Shown: positions 55,040-61,862, counted from the first letter of the stretch. The stretch is 64,000 nt of DNA from an uncultured Aequorivita sp. (GCA_937125455.1 CAKZLK010000052.1:45295-109294); one strand, 5' to 3'. A program made the numbers and translations. The notes: a model not told the origin generated them from the letters alone.

Positions 55040-55591
55040 ATGAAAAAGATTAGACTTTTATCGGCTATAGCCATAATACTATGTTTTATTTATTTAATTT
55101 TTGATTACCAACTTTCTTTTTATGGTAAAAATGATTTGAATATTTTCAGTCCTTTACCAATGAATATTAGCCCCAAATATCAGCCAGAGTTTAATGGAGG
55201 ATTTGTTTTAGAAGATGAGTTTGGATTTTACCTGATATCAAAAGGTCAAAATAGATATAAAAATTCAAATATGGAATTAGATGTAAAAGATATCGTGAAA
55301 TATGGATATAATGATAAAATAATTATTGCTCAAATAATCGACAAAAATAATAAACTATTTTTCATTAAACTTTCTCCCAATCCGAAAACCGATAATATTT
55401 CAGCAAATATTTTAAGTGAAGATGAAAAAATAAGTGATAATTTAGATTGGATATCTTTAAAAGATAGCACAAAATTAAAAACAAAAGAGCTGCTGAGAAA
55501 TTACTTATTTTTTGCCATAATAATTATTGGTCTTTTTGCTTTCTTGAAAATGTTGATATTTCTATATAAATCTACAAAATTTAAAAGGTAA
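55040..55591 (+). CDS. Probable membrane-anchored immunity protein for the RHS toxin
   Basis: A 183-residue protein starting 2 bases after the RHS toxin gene. It has a membrane span at each end (LLSAIAIILCFIYLIFDYQL and YLFFAIIIIGLFAFLKMLIFLY) and a central domain with no recognised motif. Position directly behind a polymorphic toxin tail, small size and strong AT-richness are the standard signs of an immunity gene. Two-span anchoring would suit a toxin that acts at the membrane or in the periplasm. The assignment is by context. Confidence 0.6.
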   Translation: MKKIRLLSAIAIILCFIYLIFDYQLSFYGKNDLNIFSPLPMNISPKYQPEFNGGFVLEDEFGFYLISKGQNRYKNSNMELDVKDIVKYGYNDKIIIAQIIDKNNKLFFIKLSPNPKTDNISANILSEDEKISDNLDWISLKDSTKLKTKELLRNYLFFAIIIIGLFAFLKMLIFLYKSTKFKR

Positions 55592-55636
55592 CAGACCATT
55601 CAGAAAGTTTTTTTTGTGCTGTTTATTTTTATTTAA

Positions 55637-55664
55637 AACACCCTGCCTAAAAAGGCAGAGTGTT
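55637..55664. terminator. Hairpin between the immunity gene and the radC remnant
   Basis: AACAC-C-CTGCCT and AGGCAG-A-GTGTT pair around a short A-rich loop. It lies between two converging genes; the radC-like stop codon is inside the hairpin. Confidence 0.55.
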
Positions 55665-56096
55665 ATCAGGCACAAGAATATCGCAATTGTCAGCAAGAGA
55701 ATAAAATCCTTCTCGGGTTATTATTATATAGTCCACTAATTGAATGGAGAATATATTTCCGGCAATTTTAATTTTTTCCGTTAACGTTCTATCTGGCTTT
55801 GAGCTTGTAAGATTTCCACTTGGATGGTTATGACATAAAATAATTCCCTAGGCATTTGTTTTTAATGCTAATTGAAATATTTCTTTTATGTTTACCACTA
55901 CACTCGCAGTATCTCCCATACCAATTTGTGAAAAACCCAAAACCTGATTACTCTTGGTAATTAATAGAACCCAAAAATATTCTTTGAAATCCACTAGGTC
56001 ATAATCAATAAGTTCAGACAAAACCGTATAAGCATCGCAGGAATTTTTTATCACTGGCATCGTATCAAAGAGAGGACTTTTATACACCATTACCAT
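55647..56096 (-). pseudogene. RadC-like JAB-domain gene interrupted by an amber codon
   Basis: The first 82 codons (from 56096) encode the N-terminal half of a RadC JAB domain (VIKNSCDAYTVLSELIDYDLVDFKEYFWVLLITKSNQVLGFSQIGMGDTASVVVNIKEIFQLALKTNA). A TAG at 55848-55850 follows, then the same frame continues with GIILCHNHPSGN, the metal-binding HxHPSGN motif, to a TAG at 55647. The split sits exactly where an uninterrupted RadC protein would run on, so one base change has cut off the metal site. RadC-like genes are common passengers of mobile elements. Confidence 0.8.
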
Positions 56097-56360
56097 GAAA
56101 TTGCATCGAGTTGCACGATAGTTCCTTAACTAAGGTGTAAGGTGTTCCGAAAATAAGTATTTTTGTATTAAGATTCGTGACTATAAAATTCTAAATTCTG
56201 AATGTTTATATTTTATAAGCTTTGCCGTTATATAATTGTTGAATATTTTTACTCGAAATGTTTTGACCTGAATTAGGAATAAAATAAAAAAACGAGAGCT
56301 ACTATTTAGCAACCTAGCCCAGCGTGGGTTAATACAATTTTTTATATTCTATATGGTTTT

Positions 56361-57149
56361 TTATTTCAGAAAGTTCGGCTGAATCAAATTCATATATTTT
56401 TTAATGGCAACGGTTGCTTTTTCTAAATCTATATCTATTACACTGCCTGTTATATTGAAATACAGACCCATCCAATCTTCTGAATTCGTTTTCATGTGGA
56501 TAACCTCGCGTCTTACATCATAAAGCTCTACGATTATAGCTATAGTTTTAAAATGCTGTTTTGAAAAATGAGGTTTATTTTTTAATTGAGACATTACCTC
56601 GGTTAATTTCTCTTTGAAAGTTACACTTGGCCCTTCAATTTTCTCTTTATTTAATTTCACAGGCTCCCCCTTTCTTTCTTTAATATAGATAAAATCGTTA
56701 GGAATGGATTGGTTTAGAAAAGCTTCCATCGCAGTAATCAATGATATTATTGCAGTAATTTTAAACTTTATAACATTATTAAAGTTGAGGTTTGTGTTTC
56801 CATCATAAAGGTTCATAAGGTAAATGTCTTTACCATTTTCTTCCAATTGACAATCATCTTTGAAAAGATTAAGGGTTTCTACGGAATAGTTATAATTTTC
56901 GATAGCAATATTCAATAATAAATGAACTGGATTTGGAAGTGGAGCAATAAATACTTGGTTTTGATAGCTCATTGTTCTGCTATTATACATAATTTTCTTG
57001 CCATCGTTTAATTGTGCCATTACGAATATTTCGTCCGACAGTTGGGATTGGGATTCTAAATTTTGGTGCACCACTTTACTTCCGTCCGAATATCTAACAT
57101 TTGGAATGGAATTTTGAAAGAATAAAGGTTTGTTTTTAATTTGCTTCAC
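56361..57149 (-). CDS. HEPN-like putative effector, fourth gene of the ubiquitin-like operon
   Basis: A 262-residue protein with no family I can name by sight. Its C-terminal half is helical and contains ITAIISLITAMEAFLNQ and then IVELYDVRREVIHMK, in which Arg213-x4-His218 matches the Rx4-6H motif of HEPN ribonucleases. The N-terminal 95 residues look beta-rich and carry no motif. It begins 51 bases after the JAB-E1 gene on the same strand, so it is probably co-transcribed. A HEPN RNase would be a sensible toxic output or target of the conjugation system, but this is inference from a short motif. Confidence 0.6.
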   Translation of the reverse strand: MKQIKNKPLFFQNSIPNVRYSDGSKVVHQNLESQSQLSDEIFVMAQLNDGKKIMYNSRTMSYQNQVFIAPLPNPVHLLLNIAIENYNYSVETLNLFKDDCQLEENGKDIYLMNLYDGNTNLNFNNVIKFKITAIISLITAMEAFLNQSIPNDFIYIKERKGEPVKLNKEKIEGPSVTFKEKLTEVMSQLKNKPHFSKQHFKTIAIIVELYDVRREVIHMKTNSEDWMGLYFNITGSVIDIDLEKATVAIKKYMNLIQPNFLK

Positions 57150-57200
57150 AATATTTATTTTTTATAGAAATGTGGGATTTATTAGACTTAACCAAAGTAA

Positions 57201-58523
57201 CTATATTTCCATCAGCCTCGGTGGGCCAATTTCACTTAAAAGAAAATGTTCACAATCATTAGGAGTAGCAATTAATCTTGAATGTTCTTTCAACAAGCTT
57301 CTTGTTCCATCATAAGACAAATACACTCGTCTATCTTCAAGCACGCTCCACCCTAGTATTAGGTCTACCATTATTCCAACTGCATTTGAAGCAAGAACTC
57401 CATTTGACCAAACTACTTGCGGATTACCTCCAATATCACCATATTTTTTTGCTTCCGCAGCCAATTTATCTTCAGTTATAAAACCACAACATTTCATACA
57501 GAATGAACCTGGTAAGGACAATATTATTTGACCCGAAATAGAAAAAGAGTCCATAACTTTGTAAATATCCATCCCAATATCAATCAACGGTATCAGATAT
57601 CTTCTAGTTTCTGCCTCTAATTGTTGTCGCTCAATAAAGGAATCTACGCAACCAACGACTACATCACACTTGTGTAATTCTTCAGGTTCTTCTTGCCATC
57701 TTTTTTGAATTTTAATAACATTTGCTGTTGGCAAAATATCATTTATAGATCGCTGAGCTATTTTTGTTTTTTTGGTTTTATTCTTTACATCAGAGTATTT
57801 AGCTCCAACTAGTCTATTTATATTACTTTCTTCAAAAGAATCGTCGTCAAAAACATAAATATTTTTGAAACCAATGTGAGCCAGCTGCTGTCCTATATGT
57901 GACCCACCACCTCCATATCCAATTATTCCAATATTTATTTTTTCAAAAACATTATTAGAATTCTCTCCTAAAAATGTCTGTCTTTTTTGTCTCTCACTAA
58001 ACTTCTTATTTTTAACCTGTTTTGCAAAAACCAAATTCATTGGATAACCTATTTCAGTATAAATGTCCGGTTCAAAAAACTCCTCTTTCTTTTCTGAGTA
58101 AATTTTACATATTGCCGAATCATTACTCAGAATCAAGTAACCAAAATCTTCATGTAAATTCACCCTAGAGACACTTGCCATCATAGGTTGAATCCCTTCT
58201 TCATCGCTAAAACTTTCTGTGGGTTTTCCTAAATGCATATGTAAATGAACATGAAAAACACCACACTTTTGAGTATGAGCAACTTGCATTGCTTTCCTAA
58301 TAGCATTAGAGTTAATTCTAGCTCCAACATTCTCATCATCTATATAATCTTCGTCGGCTACAGCACAATAGTCATAAGCCAAAATCAATTTATCATTATT
58401 ACTTTCACACAATCGAGTAAGTATGAAACCTACTCGTTCATACGCATATTCGTGACTTCTTTTTAAGTCCGCAAAAATAATTTTCCTTAATGATTTCGGA
58501 ATCTTGAATTTAATACTTTCCAT
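57201..58523 (-). CDS. JAB (JAMM) peptidase fused to a ThiF/E1-like activating enzyme
   Basis: A 440-residue fusion. Residues 1-140 form a JAB domain: Glu29 upstream, the histidine cluster HVHLHMH (residues 91-97) and a Ser104-x-x-Asp107 pair give a JAMM-type zinc site. Residues 195-435 form an E1/ThiF Rossmann domain with GYGGGGSHIGQQL (nucleotide loop), FDDDSFEESNINR (ATP-contacting Asp/Asn/Arg) and VVGCVDSF. A CMKCC cluster at 342-346 may supply the thioester Cys or bind zinc. JAB would trim or remove the ubiquitin-like protein and E1 would adenylate it. The start overlaps the E2 stop by 1 base. Confidence 0.9.
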   Translation of the reverse strand: MESIKFKIPKSLRKIIFADLKRSHEYAYERVGFILTRLCESNNDKLILAYDYCAVADEDYIDDENVGARINSNAIRKAMQVAHTQKCGVFHVHLHMHLGKPTESFSDEEGIQPMMASVSRVNLHEDFGYLILSNDSAICKIYSEKKEEFFEPDIYTEIGYPMNLVFAKQVKNKKFSERQKRQTFLGENSNNVFEKINIGIIGYGGGGSHIGQQLAHIGFKNIYVFDDDSFEESNINRLVGAKYSDVKNKTKKTKIAQRSINDILPTANVIKIQKRWQEEPEELHKCDVVVGCVDSFIERQQLEAETRRYLIPLIDIGMDIYKVMDSFSISGQIILSLPGSFCMKCCGFITEDKLAAEAKKYGDIGGNPQVVWSNGVLASNAVGIMVDLILGWSVLEDRRVYLSYDGTRSLLKEHSRLIATPNDCEHFLLSEIGPPRLMEI

Positions 58524-58858
58524 TATTTAAGTGCTTTTAAATGAATACTTAACATTTCTATCAAGGTTAGACCTGTTCTTGTTTTCCAAGAAATAGCAAA
58601 CCAATTTTTTCCTATAGCTCTCAAATTTCCATTCCAATTTCTTTGAGGGCAACCTGATATTTTGGAAGAAAAAAATAAGCGGCAAGGGTATCCACTATGA
58701 GTCGTTGGACACAGCAATGCTTCTACTATCTCTGGTATACAACCTTCAGGCAATTGTAATTTCTCAATATAAAAATAAGTATAGCCCCCTTCCTGAATGG
58801 TTTTCAGTTCAGGGGCTATCTTTTTCAAATCATTAATTTCATCTGGTGAAAAATTCAT
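58523..58858 (-). CDS. E2-like ubiquitin-conjugating protein (Prok-E2_E type)
   Basis: A 111-residue protein between the multi-ubiquitin gene (3-base gap) and the JAB-E1 gene (1-base overlap). The order LQLPEGCIPE, ALLCPTTHSGYPCRLFF, GKNWFAISWKTRTGLTLIEMLSIHLKAL matches the compact E2 fold of the Prok-E2_E group: a beta meander, a His-containing turn, an aromatic Trp-rich segment and a C-terminal helix. Candidate thioester cysteines are Cys50, Cys59 and Cys70; which one is used cannot be told by eye. Assignment leans on operon position as well as motif order. Confidence 0.78.
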   Translation of the reverse strand: MNFSPDEINDLKKIAPELKTIQEGGYTYFYIEKLQLPEGCIPEIVEALLCPTTHSGYPCRLFFSSKISGCPQRNWNGNLRAIGKNWFAISWKTRTGLTLIEMLSIHLKALK

Positions 58859-58861
58859 GAT

Positions 58862-59533
58862 CTATGAAGATTGGCCGTCCTTCGGGTGAGAGATAAATTC
58901 CTCTTTTCCCTTAATGATTAAAATTTTGTTATCCTCAATTGGTATAAACTGTCCCTCTACGATTTGCTCTAACTCATATTCTAATGGAACATTACCTATT
59001 GTCTTTAGTTCAGTTCCAGAATACTTTCCCGAATCTATATCAAAAGGTTTTTTATCAATAATAATTGTGACAAAATTAGAGCCTTCTTCTTTTGAGTAGA
59101 ACTTTTCGATTCCCGGTCTCGCTAAATTCACCTTTTCATTATCATTGATAAGTTCATCCTCAAACTTACCTTTAATCATCAAGAAGATTTTAGCACCATT
59201 ATCTATGGAGCCTAAATTCCTTAGCTGTAAACCAGTAATATACTGTTCATTCCAGCTTACAGTTTTCGCATTGATCTTAAATTTGAGCAATGGCCTAATG
59301 TAGAAATTTTCGATCCCCGGTCTTCCAAGATCTACTTTTCCATCATTCGGCACCAATTCGTCATCCCAAGGATCAATAAGGGACAGAAAGAGTACCTCGT
59401 TATGAGATATTCCAGCTAAGTCTTTAAGTTGTTTACCTGTAATAAATTGATTACTCCATTCGTAATCTTTACCTTCAATTCTAATATTAAGCTCTCGCTT
59501 TGTTTTCTGATTTTGATCTTTCTCTGGTTTCAT
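58862..59533 (-). CDS. Multi-ubiquitin protein with three ubiquitin-like domains
   Basis: A 223-residue protein made of three repeats at about residues 14-80, 83-148 and 154-216. Repeats 1 and 2 share ITGKQLKDLAGI/ITGLQLRNLGSI and KVDLGRPGIENFY/KVNLARPGIEKFY; repeat 3 has YSGTELKTIGNV. Each fits a beta-grasp fold of the Multi-ubiquitin family. The C-terminus is HPKDGQSS, so there is no terminal Gly-Gly; the last Gly is residue 220, three residues from the end. It is the first gene of a tight minus-strand operon with E2, JAB-E1 and HEPN-like genes and is the presumed modifier. Confidence 0.9.
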   Translation of the reverse strand: MKPEKDQNQKTKRELNIRIEGKDYEWSNQFITGKQLKDLAGISHNEVLFLSLIDPWDDELVPNDGKVDLGRPGIENFYIRPLLKFKINAKTVSWNEQYITGLQLRNLGSIDNGAKIFLMIKGKFEDELINDNEKVNLARPGIEKFYSKEEGSNFVTIIIDKKPFDIDSGKYSGTELKTIGNVPLEYELEQIVEGQFIPIEDNKILIIKGKEEFISHPKDGQSS

Positions 59534-59620
59534 ATTATAGAGATTTAATTCGTACGCATCCTTTATCGAGAAACCAATGGCGTACCCATAGGTTGCAAGT
59601 GCATATGGTTTGACCTCTTA

Positions 59621-59649
59621 TTGTGATAAGAAAAAAATAACTATCTTTG
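59621..59649 (+). promoter_or_regulatory. Promoter of a short plus-strand transcript
   Basis: TTG at 59621-59623, an 18-base spacer and TATCTTTG at 59642-59649 match the Bacteroidota consensus. The predicted transcript ends at the hairpin at 59723-59760. Confidence 0.55.
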
Positions 59650-59655
59650 AAGAAG

Positions 59656-59760
59656 AAACCAAGGGATTACAAAAGGACTACAATTCTTTTGCATTAACAG
59701 AACCAAACGTTATACCCTTATTGCCCAAAAAGTACTGCAATACTCTTTTGGGCTTTTTTT
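59656..59760 (+). ncRNA. Candidate small RNA between the ubiquitin-like operon and its regulator
   Basis: A promoter at 59621-59649 and an intrinsic terminator (GCCCAAAAAGT, loop, ACTCTTTTGGGC, then a run of T, 59723-59760) delimit a transcript of about 105 nt. The segment has no ATG-initiated frame of useful length. The rest of the 59534-59929 interval holds the regulator promoter. A small RNA acting on either neighbour is possible; the function is unknown. Confidence 0.45.
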
Positions 59761-59861
59761 ATATATGTAGCTTATTCATTTTAAATAATTAAACATTCAT
59801 TTCGTAGCAAAGATAATAATAATTCTATATATAGCAAATTTTAATCTAAATTTATCTATCT

Positions 59862-59912
59862 TAATTTAACAAGAAGTTTTCTTGCTAAATTAAAGTATAT
59901 TTCTTAACTTTG
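59862..59912 (+). promoter_or_regulatory. Promoter and 31-bp dyad operator of the XRE/ImmA-IrrE pair
   Basis: TTG at 59882-59884, a 20-base spacer and TAACTTTG at 59905-59912 form an excellent promoter. A dyad spanning 59862-59892 (TAATTTA-a-CAAGAA, then TTCTTG-c-TAAATTA) covers the -33 element, so a dimeric repressor bound there would block transcription. The ATG lies 17 bases after the -7 box. Confidence 0.75.
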
Positions 59913-59929
59913 CTGAAAGCAAACAAACG

Positions 59930-60277
59930 ATGGGCAGCCTAGGTGAAACACTAAAAAGTCTCAGAACGCTTAAGAATTTTACCCTTAAAGACGTTGAGCA
60001 AAAACTGGGAATATCAAATGCTTATTTGAGCCAGTTAGAAAATGACAAAGTAAAACAGCCATCAGCAAACACGCTTTACAAACTTTCTAAATTATATAAT
60101 TTAGATTTGGATGTTTTACTGTACTCGGCGGGAATTATAGAAGAAAACCCGATTAAAAAAAGAGATGAAACTACAAAATTTCTGCATGCTATTCAGTATT
60201 CTTCTGATGGACTAACTGAAGAGCAAAAAAAATCTGTTTTAGAATATTTGGAATTTATTAAAAGTCGTAATAAATGA
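59930..60277 (+). CDS. XRE-family regulator coupled to an ImmA/IrrE protease
   Basis: A 115-residue protein with a Cro/CI HTH (residues 5-60: LKSLRTLKNFTLKDVEQKLGISNAYLSQLENDKVKQPSANTLYKLSKLYNLDLDVLL) and a short C-terminal tail ending SVLEYLEFIKSRNK. The start is fixed by the promoter just upstream. Its stop overlaps the ATG of the ImmA/IrrE gene (ATGA), so the two are translated together. In known pairs of this design (ImmR/ImmA, DdrO/IrrE, CapH/CapP) the protease cleaves the repressor on a stress signal. The dyad at 59862-59892 is its probable operator. Confidence 0.88.
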   Translation: MGSLGETLKSLRTLKNFTLKDVEQKLGISNAYLSQLENDKVKQPSANTLYKLSKLYNLDLDVLLYSAGIIEENPIKKRDETTKFLHAIQYSSDGLTEEQKKSVLEYLEFIKSRNK

Positions 60278-61179
60278 TCGAATCAACAAGAAAGGACATC
60301 GAAGAGGTGTCCTTTGAACTTTTAAAAAATAGTAAAGCTTTGGATATATTTCCAACTCCTGTTGATAAAATTGTTGAGCATTCGGAATTAATCCTAAATA
60401 ATAAAGTGGATCTCAATAACATTGAGAAATCTTTCCTTGACAATATCCGAGAAAAAGCTGGTGAAGGGTTTAAGATTCTTCAAGAAGGTTTAGAAAATCT
60501 CAGAGGTTTATTTGACCGTACAGAAAACACTATCTATATTTCAGAAACTAGACATTTAGGGAGAAAGAATTTCGTTAAATTACATGAAACAGGTCATGGT
60601 GTTTTACCATGGCAAAATGCAGTTATTAGCGCATTTGATAATTCCGCAACCTTAAACCCTGATTTTGAAGATCAATTCGAAGAAGAAGCAAACTACTTTG
60701 CATCAATTACTCTATTTCAGCATAATAGATTCGACAGAGAAATGAAAAAAGTAGACTTCGGACTTCCTGGGGTTATAGCTTTATCAAAAAAATTCGGTTC
60801 ATCTGTTCACGCCTCCTTTAGAAATTATATTTTTAAAACCAACAAACGCTGTATCTTGTTAGTTTTAGATCCTATTCAGAATAAGAAACTTAACGAGCCT
60901 ATCTGTTCAAAAAGAAATTTATTCCATTCAAAATCCTTTTTTGAAGAATTTGGAAAAATTAATTTTCCTGAGAAATTTGGATATACTTGGGACTTTATTC
61001 AAAGGTATCTTACCAAAACTGCTTTTATTATGAATGGAGAAACAACACTAACACTTGAGGACGGTGATCAATTAAATTGCAATTATCACTTGTTTAAAAA
61101 TGGTTATAATGCATTTGTACTAATCTTTCCGAAGGGTGAAAGAAACAAAAGAGTAAGAAATAAGATAATTCTAAAATAA
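60274..61179 (+). CDS. ImmA/IrrE-family zinc metalloprotease
   Basis: A 301-residue protein. The zinc motif HETGH lies at residues 104-108 (KLHETGHGVLPW), and the third ligand is a Glu in QFEEEANYFA at about 136-138, the typical ImmA/IrrE spacing. A C-terminal extension of about 120 residues (KRCILLVLDPIQNKKLNEPICSKRN onwards) may sense the inducing signal. It is co-translated with the XRE repressor and would be expected to cleave it, relieving repression of nearby genes. Divergence from the ubiquitin-like operon suggests that operon is a target. Confidence 0.88.
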   Translation: MIESTRKDIEEVSFELLKNSKALDIFPTPVDKIVEHSELILNNKVDLNNIEKSFLDNIREKAGEGFKILQEGLENLRGLFDRTENTIYISETRHLGRKNFVKLHETGHGVLPWQNAVISAFDNSATLNPDFEDQFEEEANYFASITLFQHNRFDREMKKVDFGLPGVIALSKKFGSSVHASFRNYIFKTNKRCILLVLDPIQNKKLNEPICSKRNLFHSKSFFEEFGKINFPEKFGYTWDFIQRYLTKTAFIMNGETTLTLEDGDQLNCNYHLFKNGYNAFVLIFPKGERNKRVRNKIILK

Positions 61180-61328
61180 TCCAAATTATAAATTCTAAAG
61201 AATTACCCAACATATCCTTTCTTAATTCTTTTTGATTATAACTCAAAAATATATCAAATTGAAGTAAATTAAATTTCTTTCGCAAAAATCTCAATTTGTT
61301 GTACCTATGTTGTACCCGCCCTAAAAAT

Positions 61329-61352
61329 AGGCCTCACATTTATGTGAAGCCT
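61329..61352. terminator. Hairpin downstream of the ImmA/IrrE gene
   Basis: AGGCCTCACAT and ATGTGAAGCCT pair with one mismatch around a two-base loop, followed by TGATTTT. It lies 150 bases past the stop and near the island end. Confidence 0.5.
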
Positions 61353-61366
61353 TGATTTTGCTAACA

Positions 61367-61405
61367 GCGGGAACAGGACCCGAACCTACCTCTTCGGGTT
61401 ATGAG
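61367..61405 (-). pseudogene. 3' half of a tRNA-Met-like sequence
   Basis: On the minus strand it reads an anticodon loop CTCATAA, a 3' anticodon-stem CCCGA, a variable segment, then a T-arm with loop TTCGGGT and an acceptor 3' strand ending CCCGCT. The 5' half, which should lie to the right, is absent. It is probably the footprint of another tRNA-targeting element or a rearranged tRNA end. Confidence 0.55.
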
Positions 61406-61515
61406 TTTAATAATATTAGGCTCGAATAAATATGGTGAATTCTAATTTACTGAGAAGTAATTATTCGATTTTGAATAAATCCAATAGCTTGTTGTCAAAA
61501 TTATCCTCCCAAATG

Positions 61516-61539
61516 TTAAAAAGTCACCTATTCGGTGCG
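61516..61539. repeat. Right copy of the 24-bp subterminal repeat
   Basis: Matches 33832-33855 at 21 of 24 positions in direct orientation and lies 59 bases inside attR, a candidate arm site for the island integrase. Confidence 0.5.
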
Positions 61540-61598
61540 CACTAAAAATAGACCTCCCGGAACCCGCTATTTGCATCGTTTTTATTAATCAGTTCTAG

Positions 61599-61613
61599 TC
61601 CCTCCGGCTCCAC
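61599..61613 (+). other. attR core
   Basis: TCCCTCCGGCTCCAC, identical to the ssrA 3' end at 33720-33734, marks the right boundary of the island. Confidence 0.85.
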
Positions 61614-61618
61614 ATAGG

Positions 61619-61667
61619 CCCTCCAAAGCTCCGAATTTATTAGGAGCACAGGAGGGTTTTATATTTT
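61619..61667 (+). terminator. Displaced native ssrA terminator
   Basis: Outer arms CCCTCC (61619-61624) and GGAGGG (61651-61656) with an inner GCTCC/GGAGC pair and a T-rich tail. It begins 5 bases after attR, where the ssrA terminator would be in an uninterrupted chromosome. Bases 61668-61862 contain nothing else that I can support. Confidence 0.65.
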
Positions 61668-61862
61668 TTACCATCAACAATGGCGTTGTATTAGAGCTTC
61701 GTTGGATGCGGATTCAATTCTACTCCGTCGCAGCTTTGCGTTTTTCCTGCCTTCTCTGAAAGCTTCGTTGAAGGCGGAGACAACTCAATACTAATTACTG
61801 AAAATGACCCAATAAAAAACCCAGCAGTAAAGGCTGGATCTTATATTTTAAACTAGGGTAAC

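Larger units (their letters stand above)
33720..61613. mobile_element. Integrative genomic island in ssrA (about 27.9 kb)
   Basis: The island is bounded by 15-bp identical att cores, has a tyrosine recombinase at its left end and imperfect 24-bp direct repeats (33832-33855 and 61516-61539) inside both ends. Its cargo is accessory: adhesin, HEPN, nuclease and Fic genes, RHS toxin module, broken radC, and a ubiquitin-like operon with its regulator. No relaxase, T4SS/tra genes or replication protein are visible, so it looks mobilisable by excision but not self-conjugative. Base composition is patchy; the RHS genes are visibly richer in G and C than their neighbours. Confidence 0.85.

Noticed and set aside
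59610..59792. 60-codon plus-strand ORF between the ubiquitin-like operon and the XRE gene
   Set aside because: Its start lies upstream of a promoter and its frame runs through an intrinsic terminator, so a structured RNA explains the segment better.
56361..61179. CBASS system
   Set aside because: E1, E2 and JAB functions also occur in type II CBASS, but there is no CD-NTase (no GS-x-DxD protein) and no cyclic-nucleotide effector here, while a triple-Ubl protein is present.
33720..61613. Self-transmissible conjugative element or prophage
   Set aside because: No relaxase, T4SS, tra, capsid, terminase or tail gene is visible between the att sites.
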